A DNA stretch of 59,504 bases from Parageobacillus caldoxylosilyticus NBRC 107762 (GTDB lineage Bacteria > Bacillota > Bacilli > Bacillales > Anoxybacillaceae): NCBI RefSeq assembly GCF_000632715.1, contig NZ_BAWO01000033.1, forward strand, positions 1 to 59,504. Reading direction: 5' to 3'. The notes under the pieces were generated by a model. It saw only the letters and a program-made list of their open reading frames with translations. It ran no database searches and was not told the DNA's origin. This document shows positions 33,358 to 42,877 of the stretch, piece by piece. Each line of letters starts with the position of its first letter. Position 1 is the stretch's first letter. Made by a program: the position numbers and the translations under genes.

Positions 33358-34680
33358 AGAAGAGAAGATGTGAAAGCCCACTTCTTTAAAGGTGGGATGA
33401 AACGTCTTTATTTTTTCAATCATTCATTTTTGTTGGATTTTGTTGGGACAACTGATACAATCAACGTATAAGACAAGAATACAGACGTACAAAAACCACC
33501 GTTTCTCTCATCCACTACCACTTTGTTTTTTGTCCGCGCTATCGATGAAAGATATGAACAGGTCAAGTAGAAATTCGGTTTAAAGAACTTGCTGAGAAAG
33601 AAGGTTCTTTCCCGAAAGTAACGACAAAAGATGTGGACGCCCATCTTCCTTCGGCTGTTCTGAATCAAGCGATTCGTGATGCGAAAAGTGTATCAAAGAA
33701 GATGAAAAAAGAAGGGAAGCGCCCCATCCTCAAAAAACCGGTATATTTCGTAAATAATCAAAACTACACCATTGGCGAGCAAATGATCGCATTTCCAATT
33801 ATGTTGAATGGAAAAACGAGAAAAACAAGGTTTCGGGCGATGGTGACAGAGCGGGATAAAAACCTGATCCAACGTGCCAAACTTGGACTGATGCGCATTG
33901 TGGAAAAGGCAGGAAAGTGGTATGCGCAAGTTTCGTTAAGCATCCCTGTGACCAAAAAGACAAATGAAAAGGTCATGGGGGTGGATCTCGGACTAAAAGT
34001 TCCCGCGGTAGCGGTGACTTCGAATGGAAAAACTCGTTTCTTCGGAAATGGAAGGCAAAACAAACATATTCGCCGTAAATATCAACAAAGAAGAAGAAAG
34101 TTAGGGAAACTCAAGAAGTTGTCCGCTATTCGCAAGATGAACAATAAAGAGCAGCGCATCATGAAAGACATCAACCACAAAATCAGCCGCCAGATTGTCA
34201 ACATGGCCATCAAGGAAGAGGTTTCCGTTATGAAACTGGAAAAGCTGACGAACATTCGTCAGACGGCAAGAACAAGCCGTAAAAACGAAAAACACTTGCA
34301 TACATGGAGTTTTTATCAGCTTTCAAGGTTTATTGAATACAAAGCTGCGTTAGCTGGAATCTCGGTCGTGTATGTGGAACCGAAATACACCTCTCAACAT
34401 TGTCCGCAGTGCGGAACAAAAAATAAAGTTAGAGACCGCAAGTATGTATGTGGGTGTGGGTACGTCTCGCATCGGGATCGAGTGGGTGCGTGGAATATTT
34501 TGAAAGCACCTGTGGCAGATGGAGTAGCGTAAGCGAAAGTCTGCCAGCCTACGGAGCTATAGGCTCTGCCGTAGGACGGGGTGATGGCACACCCCTGAAC
34601 TTGGGGGAACTACGGATACCAGAAATGGACTTCCGACTACCACCCAAGAATCCCACGGCTTTAGTCGTGCGGAGTGTCAA
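33358..34680 (+). mobile_element. IS605-type element inserted in the aroA stop codon
   Basis: The left border follows TTAC (33354-33357) and the right border ends in TCAA (34677-34680), the cleavage motifs known from IS608. A left-end hairpin (CCCAC/GTGGG, 33377-33396) and a right-end hairpin (CACGGC/GTCGTG, 34654-34669) are present. Removing the element rejoins TTAC to ATTAAAGAATG, which on the minus strand reads TTA-ATG-TAA and restores an aroA stop. Inside is only a tnpA-tnpB remnant. The 140 bp after tnpB fits a guide-RNA scaffold. Confidence 0.82.
33474..34532 (+). pseudogene. Hybrid remnant: tnpA start fused in frame to a 5'-truncated tnpB
   Basis: The first part reads QEYRRTKTTVSLIHYHFVFC, the N-terminus of a Y1 transposase (TnpA) with its HYH metal motif. 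It hits TGA at 33546-33548 and 33555-33557. After TGQVEIRFKEL the same frame continues into TnpB from about FPKVTTKDVDAHLPSAVLNQ to the end. The open stretch from GTG 33633 gives 299 residues and retains all RuvC residues: Asp in GVDLGLK, Glu in MKLEKL and Asp in SHRDRVG, plus the CPQCG and CGCG zinc ligands. The TnpB N-terminal domains are lost, so RNA-guided cutting is unlikely. Confidence 0.8.
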
Positions 34681-35960
34681 ATTAAAGAATGAAGATGGTC
34701 AAAAAACGCCGGATACGAAACAGCGACCGCTTCTGGACGTTTTAAATGGACGGCCCCTTTCGTAATGCAGGCGGCAATCGCCAACATCATGCCGATGCGA
34801 TGATCGCCATGACTGTCGACAACAGCTTTCTCTGCTTTTAAAGCTGATTTGCCATGGATGATCATGCCGTCTTCCGTCGCCTCAATCTCGGCACCGAGCT
34901 TTCTTAATTCAGTCACGACTGTATCAATTCGGTTCGTTTCCTTCACTTTTAGTTCGCTTGCATCTTTAATCACCGTCGTTCCTTCCGCCTGGGTGGCAAG
35001 GAGGGCGATGATTGGAATCTCATCGATTAACCGCGGAATTAATTCGCCGCTAATTTCCGTTGCCGCCAACCGCGAAGTGCGGACGGTAATATCGCCAAAC
35101 GGCTCGGTTTGTTCATTGCGAACGTTCGCAATCGTTATATCGGCCCCCATTTTTTGCAGTACATCGATAATTCCGGTTCTTGTCGGATTTAATCCGACGT
35201 TTTTTAATGTAATTTCGCTGTTTGGGACAACAGCGCCCGCTACTAAGAAAAAGGCGGCCGAAGAAATATCTCCAGGAACGTATATACTGGTCCCTGCCAG
35301 CTGCTGCGGCCCTGTAACCGCCACCGTAAGGCCGTCTACCGCCACATTGCCGCCAAACAGCCGGATCATGCGCTCCGTATGATCGCGGGAACGGTTTGGC
35401 TCTGTTACTGCTGTCGTGCCATCCGTTGCTAAGCCCGCCAATAAAATGGCCGATTTTACTTGCGCGCTCGCAACAGGAGATTCATAATGAATCGGCTGAA
35501 GTTCACCGCCGCGGATCGATATCGGGGTATAGTTTCCATGTTCGCGCCCGTCAATGCGCGCTCCCATCATTTTCAGCGGCTTCGTCACTCTTCCCATCGG
35601 CCGTTTGGCGATCGATTCGTCGCCGATGAGGCAGGCGTGAAACGGACATCCGGCTAGAATGCCGAGCAACAGCCGCGCCGTTGTTCCCGAATTGCCAACA
35701 TGTAAAATGTCAGACGGCTCCTGTAGTCCGCCCTGCCCTTTTCCCTCGACAACGACATGGCTTCCATCCTGCTTGATCACTACCCCCATTTTCCGGAAAC
35801 AATCAATCGTGCTTAAACAATCTTCCCCCGGCAAAAAATTTTCGATCGTCGTCGTACCGTGCGCTATCGCTCCCAACATCACCGCGCGGTGGGAAATCGA
35901 TTTGTCTCCGGGTACATGGATGATTCCTTGCAATGATGAAACATTTGTTCTTAACTGCAC
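34677..35960 (-). CDS. aroA: EPSP synthase (3-phosphoshikimate 1-carboxyvinyltransferase)
   Basis: A 427-residue enzyme that joins PEP to shikimate 3-phosphate. Motifs are [28 protein letters not shown], the substrate loop [13 protein letters not shown] and [12 protein letters not shown]. The GTG start at 35960 has GGAGG 7 nt upstream. The last codons are unusual: the final Ile codon is completed and the TGA stop supplied by the right end of the inserted IS605-type element; the original end was probably Leu-Met-stop. The length stays normal, so function should be kept. It is the last gene of the aromatic run. Confidence 0.96.
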   Translation of the reverse strand: MQLRTNVSSLQGIIHVPGDKSISHRAVMLGAIAHGTTTIENFLPGEDCLSTIDCFRKMGVVIKQDGSHVVVEGKGQGGLQEPSDILHVGNSGTTARLLLGILAGCPFHACLIGDESIAKRPMGRVTKPLKMMGARIDGREHGNYTPISIRGGELQPIHYESPVASAQVKSAILLAGLATDGTTAVTEPNRSRDHTERMIRLFGGNVAVDGLTVAVTGPQQLAGTSIYVPGDISSAAFFLVAGAVVPNSEITLKNVGLNPTRTGIIDVLQKMGADITIANVRNEQTEPFGDITVRTSRLAATEISGELIPRLIDEIPIIALLATQAEGTTVIKDASELKVKETNRIDTVVTELRKLGAEIEATEDGMIIHGKSALKAEKAVVDSHGDHRIGMMLAIAACITKGAVHLKRPEAVAVSYPAFFDHLHSLI

Positions 35961-35975
35961 GTCATCCCCTCCATT

Positions 35976-37082
35976 TTATACTTCATACGTTTCATAATTC
36001 GTATGTTGTTGTATGCATGCTTTCGCCTTCGCTCGGTCTTCTTCGCTTTGAAAGCTAAGCCGCAATACCCCGTATATTTCTTCCCTTGTTTCAATAATAC
36101 GGATATTGGTGATGCTGATGTTCTCTTTGGCTAGATAGCCAGTGACTTCGGAAATAACTCCGGGGTAATCGGGCACATCGACATATAAATCGTAAAACGA
36201 TGGAATCGCCCCTTTTGTCCGCGCCGGCAGACCGTCGCGAAATTGTTTTGCCTCTAGGAAATAATGATAAATCGCTGCGCTGTTTTCTTCTTCCACGATG
36301 GAACGGAGCTTTTTCATCTCCGCGATCCAGCGGTCAAACAACGTTAAAAGTTCGTGTTTATTATGTATAAAAATATCACGCCACATTTCCGGGTTGCTGG
36401 AGGCGATGCGCGTAATATCGCGAAAGCCTCCTGCGGCAAGGCGGCTGACAAGCGGATTTTCTTTTTCATACTGTTGGGCCTGATGTACAAGGCTTGCAGC
36501 GATAATGTGCGGGAAATGGCTGATCACGCCGGTAATGCGGTCGTGTTCTTCTGGCGACAGCACGACAAACTGCGCTTTCGTCCCTTTCAGCCACTCTTTG
36601 AGACGTTCGATTTTCTCCACAGCCACCCCGTTTGTCGGCGTCAATACGTAAAAGGCGTTCTCAAACAAATGCGCCCGCGCTGCAGCGACGCCGCTTTTAT
36701 GCGAGCCCGCCATCGGATGGCCGCCGATAAACGTAATTCCTTGCTTTCCCAATCGCCGCGCATGATGGACAATCCGCTGTTTGGTGCTTCCTACATCGGT
36801 GACAATCACGTTTTCTTTTAGTAGATGGACGGGCATTTGCGCCAAAATTTTTTCCGTCTGCATGACAGGCGTCGCTAAAATAATCAAGTCCGCTTGCTCC
36901 ATTCCCTGCTCAAGTGACGAAGCAGCTTCATCAATCACTTTTAAGGAGCGGGCAAGTTTCAGCTCCTGTTCGTTGACGTCATATCCAATGATGACAGCGT
37001 CCGGGTGTGCTTTTTTCACCGCCAGCGCGATCGACCCGCCAATTAAACCAAGGCCAACGACAAAGATGTTTCCTTCCAATCG
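35976..37082 (-). CDS. tyrA: Prephenate dehydrogenase with ACT domain
   Basis: A 368-residue NAD enzyme that makes hydroxyphenylpyruvate for tyrosine. The Rossmann motif VVGLGLIGGSIAL lies at the N-terminus, the catalytic region has GGHPMAGSHKSG and VISHFPHIIAASL, and a C-terminal ACT domain (LYVDVPDYPGVISEVTGYL) binds tyrosine for feedback. A TTG start at 37082 is preferred because GAGGTG lies 6 nt upstream; the GTG at 37088 lies inside that site. It is separated from hisC by 256 bp that hold an IS remnant. Confidence 0.93.
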   Translation of the reverse strand, partial: RLEGNIFVVGLGLIGGSIALAVKKAHPDAVIIGYDVNEQELKLARSLKVIDEAASSLEQGMEQADLIILATPVMQTEKILAQMPVHLLKENVIVTDVGSTKQRIVHHARRLGKQGITFIGGHPMAGSHKSGVAAARAHLFENAFYVLTPTNGVAVEKIERLKEWLKGTKAQFVVLSPEEHDRITGVISHFPHIIAASLVHQAQQYEKENPLVSRLAAGGFRDITRIASSNPEMWRDIFIHNKHELLTLFDRWIAEMKKLRSIVEEENSAAIYHYFLEAKQFRDGLPARTKGAIPSFYDLYVDVPDYPGVISEVTGYLAKENISITNIRIIETREEIYGVLRLSFQSEEDRAKAKACIQQHTNYETYEV

Positions 37083-37108
37083 CTTCACCTCTTCATCTGA
37101 ACCTCCAC

Positions 37109-37286
37109 ACCACTAAAGTCGGTGGGTTCTGGCGTACGAAAGAGTTTTTCCTACATCTGCGTGCAAGCACTTACTCTTGTTCCGCCAAACTTTCATGGAT
37201 AAACATGTTTAGCATCCTATCGGCTCGATTCAAAATCGTGTGCCGCTTCATCCCAAGACCTCAGTCACGGGATGAAGCGGTATATA
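37109..37286. mobile_element. IS605-type end remnant / palindrome-bordered repeat, copy A
   Basis: A decayed end hairpin (CACCACTAAAGTCGGTGGG) lies at 37112-37130. A 12-bp inverted repeat (CCGCTTCATCCC/GGGATGAAGCGG) lies at about 37249-37286. The part from about 37139 on is clearly related to a second copy at 52862-53000. No gene is present. It fits a PATE/MITE left by an IS605-type element, sitting between hisC and tyrA inside the aromatic run. Confidence 0.65.
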
Positions 37287-37338
37287 CATTTGTAAAAATG
37301 CGTCCGCTGCCTGGGGAAGCAACGGGACGGTTCATCCG

Positions 37339-38436
37339 CTATACAAGTTGTTTTTCCCGGATCATTTGCGCCAACGCGCTAATCACCCGTTCGTTCTGCT
37401 CTTTCGAACCAACGGTAATACGCACGGACGTCGGAAAGCCGAGCGCATTGCCGGAGCGGACGATAATGCCGCGCTCGAGCAAATATTGAAAGACTTCATT
37501 TCCTTCGATCGCAAAATCAATCAAAATGAAATTCGTCTGCGAAGGATAGTAGCGCAAGCCGTTTTCCTCGCAAAAACGGTAAAACATCTCGAGCCCTTCT
37601 CTGGTTTTGTCCGAACAGGTACGGATAAACGCTTGGTCATCTAGTGCTGCGATCGCCGCTGCCTGTGCGACGCTTGATGTATTAAATGGTTCGCGCGCCG
37701 GCTCCATCCCTTGAATAAGCGCTTCGCTGGCAATGCCATATCCGACCCGGAGCGCCGCTAGTCCATATGCTTTGGAAAACGTCCGCAAAATCATCATATT
37801 ATCATATTGCGCAAGAAGCGGAACGGTTTGCGGATAATCGTCCGCCCTCACGTATTCATAATATGCCTCGTCCAGCACGACCAGGACATGTTTAGGAACG
37901 CGCTCCAAAAACGACCGCAGCTCCTGTTCCGTGACATACGTGCCAGTTGGGTTATTCGGGTTGCAAATCCAAACGACACGCGTATTTTCATCAATAGCCG
38001 CAAGCATCGCCTCCAAATCATGGCGTCCGTTAACAAGCGGGACTTCGCGAATTTCCGCTCCTTCGATGACCGCATTATGACGATATTGCGGAAATGTCGG
38101 CACAGCCATGACCGTGTTCGTGCCGGCTGATAAAAACGCACGCGAAATAATTTGTATGACTTCATCCGACCCGTTGCCAAAAATAAGCTGCGTTTCTTTT
38201 ACACCTAAATGTGCCGCCACTTTTTCCCGCAACAGGCGCGCATATCCGTCTGGATAAACGGCCAGACGGTCTAATTCACGGATGATCGCCTCTTTTACAG
38301 CAGGTGAACATCCGTATGGATTTTCATTGGATGCTAGTTTAATAATATCGGAAAGTCCGTATTGCCGCTTCACTTCTTCAATCGATTTTCCCGGCTGATA
38401 AGGGGACAACCCCCTTAACTGTGCTTTGATTTCCAT
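37339..38436 (-). CDS. hisC: Histidinol-phosphate / aromatic aminotransferase
   Basis: A 365-residue PLP enzyme. Motifs are [41 protein letters not shown] and the PLP-lysine [15 protein letters not shown]. In Bacillus this hisC in the trp-tyr cluster serves histidine, tyrosine and phenylalanine synthesis, being the only aminotransferase of its type in the cluster. AAGGAG precedes the ATG at 38436. It follows trpA by 24 bp. Confidence 0.95.
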   Translation of the reverse strand: MEIKAQLRGLSPYQPGKSIEEVKRQYGLSDIIKLASNENPYGCSPAVKEAIIRELDRLAVYPDGYARLLREKVAAHLGVKETQLIFGNGSDEVIQIISRAFLSAGTNTVMAVPTFPQYRHNAVIEGAEIREVPLVNGRHDLEAMLAAIDENTRVVWICNPNNPTGTYVTEQELRSFLERVPKHVLVVLDEAYYEYVRADDYPQTVPLLAQYDNMMILRTFSKAYGLAALRVGYGIASEALIQGMEPAREPFNTSSVAQAAAIAALDDQAFIRTCSDKTREGLEMFYRFCEENGLRYYPSQTNFILIDFAIEGNEVFQYLLERGIIVRSGNALGFPTSVRITVGSKEQNERVISALAQMIREKQLV

Positions 38437-38460
38437 AACGACACTCCTTATTTCGAACTT

Positions 38461-39279
38461 TCATTGCGATGAACACGCATGCTTCAGCGGTGCCACAAGC
38501 GAATGGGCGTAACATTGGAACTCAGCAAGCGCCTCTTCTTTGTTTGCTGGTGTTTGCAACTGTTCATTCAGCTGCTCTATTTTTTGCACGAGCGCACTGC
38601 CAATTACTACACCATCGCAATAGTCTTTTAGCATCTTCACTTGTTCGCTAGTAGAGATGCCAAATCCGACAACCACAGGGACGCGGCTATGCCGCTTTAC
38701 TTCCGTTAAAAAGTCGTTTAATGTTTCCGGCAACGTGTCGCGCACCCCGGTTACCCCAAGCGATGAAACGCAGTATAAAAACCCTTGCGCATGGGAAGCG
38801 ATGGTTTCAATCCGCTTTTTCGATGTCGGCGCCACTAGCGAAATAAGCGGGATGCCTGTTTTTTCACCAAGCCGGCGGATCGGGCCGCTTTCTTCAAACG
38901 GAAGATCCGGAATTAGCACCCCATCCACTCCGTTTTGTTGCGCTAAAGCAAAAAAGGATTCTTCTCCTAATTGTAACACAGGATTGTAATACGTAAAGAT
39001 AATAATCGGAATTTTTATGCCTTTTTTTCGCATTTCCGGAACTAATTCGACCGCTTTTTGCAGCGTCATCTGTCCGGAGAGCGCCCGTGCGGCTGCCCGC
39101 TGAATAATCGGGCCATCCGCAAGCGGATCGGAATACGGCACGCCAAGCTCTAGCATATCGGCGCCTGCTTCTTGAAGCGCAAACGCTAGTTCCACCGTAA
39201 TATCTGGGGTTGGATCCCCGGCGACAATAAACGGAATAAACATCGGTTTAGTCACGGTACACAGCGGCAACGTCGTCAT
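38461..39279 (-). CDS. trpA: Tryptophan synthase alpha chain
   Basis: A 272-residue TIM barrel that splits indoleglycerol phosphate and passes indole to TrpB. The catalytic Glu is in [15 protein letters not shown] and the catalytic Asp in [11 protein letters not shown]; the phosphate site is VVVGFGIS and GVVIGSAL. It overlaps the end of trpB by 32 bp. The ATG at 39279 directly abuts AAAGGAGG, so initiation may really be at the TTG at 39270, 9 nt from GGAGG. Confidence 0.95.
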   Translation of the reverse strand: MTTLPLCTVTKPMFIPFIVAGDPTPDITVELAFALQEAGADMLELGVPYSDPLADGPIIQRAAARALSGQMTLQKAVELVPEMRKKGIKIPIIIFTYYNPVLQLGEESFFALAQQNGVDGVLIPDLPFEESGPIRRLGEKTGIPLISLVAPTSKKRIETIASHAQGFLYCVSSLGVTGVRDTLPETLNDFLTEVKRHSRVPVVVGFGISTSEQVKMLKDYCDGVVIGSALVQKIEQLNEQLQTPANKEEALAEFQCYAHSLVAPLKHACSSQ

Positions 39280-40468
39280 CCTCCTTTACGTTGACATAGC
39301 GCATCATCGTTTGCACGTCCTTATCCCCGCGGCCCGACAGGCAGACGAGCACCGTTTGGCTGCTGTCCATCGTTTTCGCCAGCTCCACTGCTTTGGCCAA
39401 TGCGTGTGCCGACTCAATCGCCGGAATAATTCCCTCTTCCCGCGACAACAATTGAAACGCGGCGATCGCTTCCTCGTCAGTCACACTTTCATAGCGAACG
39501 CGGCCGATGCTCGCCAAATAAGCATGTTCCGGGCCGACGCCTGGATAGTCGAGACCGGCGGAAACGGAATATGGTTCGATAATTTGCCCATATTCATCTT
39601 GCAGCAAGTATGTTAAAGAGCCGTGGATAACGCCTTTCGTGCCTTTGGTGATGGTCGCGGCGTGATACAGGGTATCGACTCCTTTCCCCGCCGCTTCTAC
39701 GCCGACAAGCTTGACGTCATCCTCCAAAAACGGATAAAACATGCCAATCGCATTGCTTCCGCCGCCCACACATGCGACAATGACGTCCGGCAGCCTTCCT
39801 TCGCGTTCAAGAAATTGCCGCTTCGCTTCATCTCCGATGATGCGCTGAAATTCGCGCACCATTTTTGGATACGGATGCGGCCCAACGACAGAGCCAATCA
39901 TATAAAAATGATCATCGCAATGCTGCACCCAATAACGAATCGCTTCGTTCGTCGCATCTTTTAGGGTCCGGTTGCCGCTGTATACCGGAACAACCTCAGC
40001 GCCCAGCAATTTCATGCGAAAAACGTTTAATTCCTGCCGCTTAATATCTTCCTCGCCCATAAAGACGATGCAATCCATGCCGAAATGCGCCGCTACGGTG
40101 GCAGCGGCGACTCCGTGCTGCCCCGCACCCGTTTCGGCAATAATTTTTTTCTTGCCCATCCGCTTCGCCAAAAGCGCCTGTCCAATGGCATTATTAATTT
40201 TATGAGCGCCGGTATGGTTTAAATCTTCGCGCTTTAAATAAATTTTAGCACCGTTTAACAGTTTCGTTAAATTCGGCGCAAACGTAAGCGGAGTCGGGCG
40301 CCCGGAGTATTGCTGCAAAATGCGGATATACTCCGCTTTAAACGTCTCATCGGCCAGCGCCTTCGCTAGTTCTTCTTCTATTTCCTCAAGCGGAAGCATT
40401 AATGTTTCCGGCACAAATCTTCCGCCGAAATCTCCAAATCTGCCATTCTCGTTTGGAACGTTATACAT
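39248..40468 (-). CDS. trpB: Tryptophan synthase beta chain
   Basis: A 406-residue PLP enzyme that condenses indole and serine. Motifs are [16 protein letters not shown], the PLP-lysine [18 protein letters not shown], the active-site [11 protein letters not shown] and [13 protein letters not shown]. The ATG at 40468 overlaps the trpF stop by 8 bp. It forms the alpha2-beta2 complex with TrpA from the next gene. Confidence 0.97.
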   Translation of the reverse strand: MYNVPNENGRFGDFGGRFVPETLMLPLEEIEEELAKALADETFKAEYIRILQQYSGRPTPLTFAPNLTKLLNGAKIYLKREDLNHTGAHKINNAIGQALLAKRMGKKKIIAETGAGQHGVAAATVAAHFGMDCIVFMGEEDIKRQELNVFRMKLLGAEVVPVYSGNRTLKDATNEAIRYWVQHCDDHFYMIGSVVGPHPYPKMVREFQRIIGDEAKRQFLEREGRLPDVIVACVGGGSNAIGMFYPFLEDDVKLVGVEAAGKGVDTLYHAATITKGTKGVIHGSLTYLLQDEYGQIIEPYSVSAGLDYPGVGPEHAYLASIGRVRYESVTDEEAIAAFQLLSREEGIIPAIESAHALAKAVELAKTMDSSQTVLVCLSGRGDKDVQTMMRYVNVKEDDDVAAVYRD

Positions 40469-41102
40469 AGTTCGCCACCTTCTTTTCGATTTCTCTCATT
40501 TTTTCCACGCTTTTTTCGCCGTTTTCTTCAATCCCGCTGCTAATGTCAATGCCGTACGGCCGATAGGCTAAAAGCCGCTCGACATTTTCCGGCGTAATCC
40601 CCCCGGCAATAAAGCAAGGGACGGCTTGCCGAGCCGCTTCTTCTAAATAAAGCGGAACATTGCTCCAGTCAAAGGCCACTCCCGTTCCTCCCCATGCCCC
40701 GCTTACCCGGCTATCAACGACATAACCGTCGGCGACGCCAGCGTATTGTTGCATCTTTCTAACGGCATCTTCATCATGATGAATCGCCTTCCAAACGACA
40801 AGTCCTGTCGCTTCTTTGATCGCTGCGACATGCGCCGCTGTTTCATGACCGTGGCATTGAATGACCGCAAGCGGCAGCTGCGAGACTACGTTGACAACCA
40901 GCTCCGTCGGCGCATTGACAAACACGCCGACAAGCTGCTTATTGCCAAGCTCGATCGTTTGCAGCCATTGCTTCACTGCTTCCACTTCTACTTTCCGCTT
41001 GCTGTCGGCAAAAATCAGCCCGATGTAATCCGCTTTGCTTTGCAGCGATTTTTGCAAATCAGACGCGGAACGGTTGCCGCAATATTTAAGACGGACGGGC
41101 AA
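40461..41102 (-). CDS. trpF: Phosphoribosylanthranilate isomerase
   Basis: A 213-residue TIM barrel for the third step of tryptophan synthesis. The catalytic Cys is in LKYCGNRS and the catalytic Asp in [15 protein letters not shown]; the phosphate loop is [13 protein letters not shown]. The TTG start at 41102 is chosen because GGGGAGG lies 9 nt upstream and the product starts like other TrpF proteins. It overlaps trpC by 17 bp. Confidence 0.93.
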   Translation of the reverse strand: MPVRLKYCGNRSASDLQKSLQSKADYIGLIFADSKRKVEVEAVKQWLQTIELGNKQLVGVFVNAPTELVVNVVSQLPLAVIQCHGHETAAHVAAIKEATGLVVWKAIHHDEDAVRKMQQYAGVADGYVVDSRVSGAWGGTGVAFDWSNVPLYLEEAARQAVPCFIAGGITPENVERLLAYRPYGIDISSGIEENGEKSVEKMREIEKKVANYV

Positions 41103-41865
41103 GCGAATCAACCTCCCCGAACAATTCATATACCGCCGCCTGCACATCGGCTTTGCGCATCAGCGCTTCGCCGACAAGCATGGCATTGGCCCCGTACGTT
41201 TGTACTTTCTTGACATCGTCGAAAGTGGCGATGCCGCTTTCACTGACGATGATGCTCGAAGCCGGAATCAACGGAGCTACTTTTTCGGTTGTTTCCAAAG
41301 CCGTCACAAACGTATGCAAATCGCGGTTATTAATCCCAATTATTTCTGGAGTAAACAAGTCAAGAATTCGCTCCAGCGTTTCGCGCGCATGCACTTCGAC
41401 TAAACATTCCAGCCCTTTGTCATACGCCTCTTGATACAGTTCGTATAACGATTTTGGCGGCAGCGCTTCGCCGATTAATAAAATCGCATCGGCGCCAATG
41501 CGCACGCTCTCCTCGATCTGCAAGCGATCGATAATAAAATCTTTGCGTAAAACCGGAACGCCTACCGTCTCCTTCACCTCGCGCAAATAACGGCGGTGTC
41601 CCTGGAAATAACGTTCATCCGTCAATACGCTGATCGCATCGGCACCTGCTTTTTCATACGCTTTAGCAATATCGACTGGATGGAAATCCGGGCGGATGAC
41701 CCCCTTGGACGGAGAAGCCTTTTTCACCTCAGCGATTAAACCAAGCGAGCGGTTAGGCTGCTCGAGCGCCGCCCGCAGCGAACGCTGCGCTCTCATTGGC
41801 ATCGGCTCCGGCAAGGTCAATGTTTTCATTTCTTCGCGTTTCGTGGCAATAATTTGTTCAAGCAT
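41086..41865 (-). CDS. trpC: Indole-3-glycerol phosphate synthase
   Basis: A 259-residue TIM barrel. The family signature LIAEVKKASPSKG carries the catalytic Lys, VLRKDFIIDRLQIEE the second Lys, and LVEVH and IGINNRDL further active-site residues. The ATG at 41865 overlaps trpD by 8 bp. Confidence 0.96.
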   Translation of the reverse strand: MLEQIIATKREEMKTLTLPEPMPMRAQRSLRAALEQPNRSLGLIAEVKKASPSKGVIRPDFHPVDIAKAYEKAGADAISVLTDERYFQGHRRYLREVKETVGVPVLRKDFIIDRLQIEESVRIGADAILLIGEALPPKSLYELYQEAYDKGLECLVEVHARETLERILDLFTPEIIGINNRDLHTFVTALETTEKVAPLIPASSIIVSESGIATFDDVKKVQTYGANAMLVGEALMRKADVQAAVYELFGEVDSLARPS

Positions 41866-42877
41866 ATTTTTCCACCTCTTTCAGGCGCAAGCGCTCAAAT
41901 TGTTCATGCGCTTTCTTTGTCATCAGCGCTTCTTTCGCCATTTCCACCCCTTCGTGAATCGTGTCCGCTTTCCCCGCCGCATATAAAGCGACGCCGGCAT
42001 TTAAAATGACAACATTGGTCGCACTTTCATTCGCCTTTCCTTCCATGACCGCTTTTAACAATTCGGCGCTCTGCTTAACGGTGTGCACTTGAATATGTTC
42101 CAATTTTCCGCGCGCAAGCCCGTATTGTTCCGGCGTGATGACAAAGCGGCGGATTTCTCCGTGTTTCAGTTCAACCACATCCGTTTCTGCGGCGATGCTG
42201 CATTCATCAAGTCCATCTTTTCCCGTTACGAATAAAACATGCTCAGAGCCAAGGCGGCGCAGCGTTTCCGCAAGTTTTTCCGCATACTGCGTCGAATAAA
42301 CCCCAATGACTTGCCGCTTGCAGCGCGCCGGATTGGCGAGCGGCCCGATGAGATTAAATACGGTGCGAAAGCCGATCTCTTTCCGAGGCAGTGCAGCATG
42401 TTTCATCGCCGAATGATACAGCGGCGCAAATAAAAACGCTAATCCTTTCGTTTTTAATGCTTGTTTCGCTTCCTCTGGAGTTGTTTGAATGTCAATGTGA
42501 AGCGCTTCTAGCACGTCCGCGCTTCCGCTTTTGGAGGAAACGGCGCGATTGCCGTGCTTCGCCACTTTGACGCCGAGCGAGGAAACGACGATCGCTGCTG
42601 CTGTGGAAATATTAAACGTCGATGCCCCATCTCCTCCGGTTCCGCACGTATCGATGACTTCTTCTTCATAATCGAGGGTCATCATGCGTCTGCGCATTGC
42701 CCTCACTAATCCTGTCAATTCATCGACCGTTTCCCCGCGCAAGCGCAAAATCGATAGAAAACTAGCAATTTGGCTCGCTGTCGCTGTCCCGGACATAATC
42801 GCCATCATCGCTTCATACGCTTCTTCCTCCGTCAGCACATATCCGTCAATACATTTATAAAGAAGTTGTTTCAACAT
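41858..42877 (-). CDS. trpD: Anthranilate phosphoribosyltransferase
   Basis: A 339-residue enzyme that joins anthranilate to PRPP. The PRPP loop is DTCGTGGDGASTFNIST, and the KHGNRAVSSKSGSADVLEAL and NLIGPLANPA motifs are conserved. The ATG at 42877 lies 23 bp inside trpE, so translation is coupled. Confidence 0.96.
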   Translation of the reverse strand: MLKQLLYKCIDGYVLTEEEAYEAMMAIMSGTATASQIASFLSILRLRGETVDELTGLVRAMRRRMMTLDYEEEVIDTCGTGGDGASTFNISTAAAIVVSSLGVKVAKHGNRAVSSKSGSADVLEALHIDIQTTPEEAKQALKTKGLAFLFAPLYHSAMKHAALPRKEIGFRTVFNLIGPLANPARCKRQVIGVYSTQYAEKLAETLRRLGSEHVLFVTGKDGLDECSIAAETDVVELKHGEIRRFVITPEQYGLARGKLEHIQVHTVKQSAELLKAVMEGKANESATNVVILNAGVALYAAGKADTIHEGVEMAKEALMTKKAHEQFERLRLKEVEKYA

